From NCBI GenBank assembly GCA_024636855.1, contig JAGXGG010000093.1, forward strand, positions 1 through 45,098: a stretch of DNA of 45,098 bases, read 5' to 3'. The notes under the pieces were generated by a model, which was given only the letters and a program-made list of their open reading frames with translations, was not told the DNA's origin and did no database searches. Positions within the stretch are counted from its first letter, which is position 1. The number at the start of each line of letters is the position of its first letter. Made by a program: the position numbers and the translations under genes. The DNA comes from Ignavibacteriota bacterium (GTDB taxonomy: Bacteria; Bacteroidota; Ignavibacteria; Kapaibacteriales; UBA2268). Shown piece by piece: positions 42,963 to 45,098 of the stretch.

Positions 42963-45098
42963 ATGGCTAAGAAGACAAATCAATCTGCAATCAAGGGTTT
43001 GAGCACAAAGACGAAGGATATTATATTCATTACCTTAATCTTTGCGTGTGTGTATATATTTCTCGGAAAAGCTATTAGCGGTGGTGGTTTCAACGCATCG
43101 GATAATCTAGCTTCTTATTCTTTTGAAAAGTATCTAGAAAAAGCACAGGAAGATGGGGAATTCCCACTGTGGATACCACATATATTTAGTGGTATGCCCT
43201 CTTATTCTGCTATGTTAACTACTGGCGATAGATGGTGGGATTTCGCTTATAAGATTATATTCGGATTCGCACTAATATTCAAAGGTTTATTTAACAGTGA
43301 TACAGCAAGAATAGCATTTTGGTTTGCACTATACGGCTCGGGTATTTATTGGCTACTTCGCTCTAAACACAAAGAGCCCGCCATTGCATTTTTCTCAGCC
43401 TTTGCAGCAGTTTTCTCTACTGCTGTCATTACATGGATTATGATTGGTCACAACACTAAACCTATTGTAATGGCATGTCTGCCTTTTACCTTTATATTTA
43501 TAGAAAAACTCCGGGAGAAATTCTCACTAATCTACGGGCTATTGCTTATACTCTCGCTTCACACTATGCTCGAGGCAGGTCACGTACAGATGATATTTTA
43601 CTCTGCATTGGCCATAGGTATTTACTTAATCTTTGAGCTAATAAGTAGATTAATTAGCAAAAAAGACCCTATTGGCATAGTAAAAGTTGCTGGATATTTG
43701 CTTGCAGCAGGTATATTAGCATTCCTAATGTCTTCTGATAGATATTATTCTACTTTGGATTACACTAATCACTCTACCCGTGGCTCTGCACCGTTAGTAC
43801 AAGACAGCAAAGACGCTCGAGATGCTTCAGGTGGTAATTCGTATGATTATGCTACAATGTGGTCATTTAGCCCAGGTGAAATGATGGGATTTTTAGTACC
43901 AAATTATTATGGCTTTGGTAAACTAGAATATGATGTAGAAAAAAATAGTGGCACCATACTATCCCAATTAGCAAGACAAGACTCTGATAATAAAGTTCCG
44001 ACATATTGGGGACAAAAACCAATAGAAGATTCGGCTCCTTATATGGGGATTCTGATTTTCTTCCTCGCACTTTTTGGTATTTTCACAAATAGGAAGAATG
44101 TGTTTGTGCAGTTTCTAGCTTTTCTCTCGCTATTCGCACTTATACTGTCCTTTGGCTATACTTTGCCTATTTTATACGATTTCTTCTTCTACAATGTGCC
44201 CATGTTCAATAAATTTAGGGCGCCTTCTATGATATTGGCATTAGTTCATTTTGCGTTCCCTATACTCGCTGGATATGGTCTATCCTCTATCGTTGATTGG
44301 TCTAAAGATGGGATTAGCAAAGAGAATAAGAAGAAAGTAACCTATTTCGCAATTGCAGCAGTTGCGTTTTTTGCAATTGGTATTATATATAACCTAGGTT
44401 TCGAAGCTAATTACAAATCATCAGTTGAGAATTCGAATTTTGTAACTCAACGAATGATTCCACAATTACCTGAGCAATATCATACACAATTCAAAAGTGA
44501 ATTTTCTGATTTCGTATGGTCAGAGATGATGAGTGATTGGATGACAAATGGGGTTCTTATGCTGTTAGCAGCTGGACTTATTTATCTATTTGCTATTCGT
44601 AAAATAAAACAACCAATATTATTATCAGGTTTGATTCTAATACTAGTTTTTGACTTATGGCGAGTGGATACTAGACCTATGGATATAGTCGAAACATCAT
44701 TGACCGAAAAGGTATTCCATAGGAAAGATTGGGTCGAATTCATAAAGCAAGACAAACAAGAAAAATTCAGAATAGCCGACTTCGTATCGCCTACACCTAA
44801 CGCTAGTGCATATTGGTTACTAGAGAATGTGGGTGGATATCACTCTGCGAAGTTAAGAGTTTACCAAGATATGCTAGATGTAACTTCAGGCGGTAGCACT
44901 TCTGGTGTGAGTAATCCATTCGTATGGACTCTATTGAACGTTAAATATATAATAGATGGTAGACAAATACCGGGAATGCAACCTGTCTTTCAATCACAAC
45001 AAGAACAAGCTTATGTATATCTTAATCCAACTTATTTACCAAGAGCTTGGTTCGTGAATAGTGTGGAAGTGGATAAACCACTTTCTATATTGAAAAGG
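42963..45098 (+). CDS. YfhO-family polytopic membrane protein, truncated by window edge
   Basis: The frame is open for 712 codons from ATG 42963 to the last base of the window, so the C-terminus is missing. The product begins with a basic segment and a TM helix (IIFITLIFACVYIFLG), followed by many TM segments (about 95-115, 120-150, 180-205, 225-245, 365-385 and further), and short soluble loops. The segment GEFPLWIPHIFSGMPSY near residue 64 and the later NYYGFG and NKFRAPSMILAL stretches are typical of the YfhO-like membrane glycosyltransferase-related family found in Bacteroidota. No catalytic residue is assigned. 229 nt separate it from the response regulator; nothing else is seen there. 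Confidence 0.8.
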   Translation, partial: MAKKTNQSAIKGLSTKTKDIIFITLIFACVYIFLGKAISGGGFNASDNLASYSFEKYLEKAQEDGEFPLWIPHIFSGMPSYSAMLTTGDRWWDFAYKIIFGFALIFKGLFNSDTARIAFWFALYGSGIYWLLRSKHKEPAIAFFSAFAAVFSTAVITWIMIGHNTKPIVMACLPFTFIFIEKLREKFSLIYGLLLILSLHTMLEAGHVQMIFYSALAIGIYLIFELISRLISKKDPIGIVKVAGYLLAAGILAFLMSSDRYYSTLDYTNHSTRGSAPLVQDSKDARDASGGNSYDYATMWSFSPGEMMGFLVPNYYGFGKLEYDVEKNSGTILSQLARQDSDNKVPTYWGQKPIEDSAPYMGILIFFLALFGIFTNRKNVFVQFLAFLSLFALILSFGYTLPILYDFFFYNVPMFNKFRAPSMILALVHFAFPILAGYGLSSIVDWSKDGISKENKKKVTYFAIAAVAFFAIGIIYNLGFEANYKSSVENSNFVTQRMIPQLPEQYHTQFKSEFSDFVWSEMMSDWMTNGVLMLLAAGLIYLFAIRKIKQPILLSGLILILVFDLWRVDTRPMDIVETSLTEKVFHRKDWVEFIKQDKQEKFRIADFVSPTPNASAYWLLENVGGYHSAKLRVYQDMLDVTSGGSTSGVSNPFVWTLLNVKYIIDGRQIPGMQPVFQSQQEQAYVYLNPTYLPRAWFVNSVEVDKPLSILKR

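Noticed and set aside
43867-44070. 67-residue minus-strand frame inside the YfhO-family gene
   Set aside because: Antisense shadow of a long, clearly coding frame that continues off the window.
1-45098. CRISPR array, tRNA/rRNA gene, insertion sequence, prophage
   Set aside because: No regularly spaced repeats, cloverleaf candidates, rRNA-like sequence, transposase or phage genes were found on reading both strands.

Overview
The window is AT-rich bacterial DNA. Several proteins end in type IX secretion (T9SS, Por) C-terminal sorting domains, and a complete block of flagellar rod, ring and hook-associated genes lies alongside them. T9SS together with a rod/ring flagellum points to the Bacteroidota-Chlorobiota-Ignavibacteria-Kapabacteria assemblage, because classical Bacteroidetes lack flagella. 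This placement is inference from gene content; no rRNA or tRNA gene was seen.

Layout. 1-400 holds what looks like a broken small gene. 480-2300 (-) is a secreted glycosidase-like T9SS cargo. 2472-3805 (+) is a two-gene unit of unknown function. 3938-11846 (-) is a tightly packed flagellar operon, read in the order unknown 85-aa protein, flgF, flgG, flgA, flgH, flgI, flgJ (with a lytic transglycosylase domain), flgN-like, flgK, flgL. 11969-14407 (-) carries a LolC/E-type permease, a small unknown protein and a DUF2490 outer-membrane barrel. 14572-18225 (-) is one large restriction-modification-specificity protein. 18414-23816 (+) is a compact housekeeping operon: rsmI (with a long Arg/Asp-rich tail), dut, fmt, pfkA, nadK, lgt. 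Next come nhaA (+) and, convergent with it, a cyclic-nucleotide-domain/aspartase fusion preceded by a YgjP-type metalloprotease (-). 28137-30579 (+) has a membrane MORN-repeat protein and a secreted partner. 30801-34209 (-) is an M16 peptidase pair, one active and one inactive. 34313-39533 (-) holds two tandem giant T9SS-sorted FG-GAP/ASPIC-UnbV paralogues. 39625-41217 (-) is lnt. 41413-42733 (+) is fliW-csrA-response regulator behind a good sigma-54 promoter match. 42963 to the window edge is a truncated YfhO-family membrane protein.

How the genes work together. The flg operon builds the rod, P and L rings and hook-filament junction. FliW-CsrA normally couples flagellin synthesis to export, and the sigma-54-type promoter would tie it to the flagellar hierarchy. 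Lgt and Lnt are the first and last enzymes of lipoprotein maturation. The T9SS cargos and M16 proteases form the envelope and secreted fraction.

Most unusual points: the cNMP-domain/aspartase fusion; an lgt gene that appears to start at AUC behind an ideal Shine-Dalgarno; a 110-nt out-of-frame dut-fmt overlap; the disordered RsmI tail; the single-chain R-M-S enzyme; and an inactive M16 protease fused to a LolA-like domain. I found no CRISPR array, insertion sequence, prophage or RNA gene.
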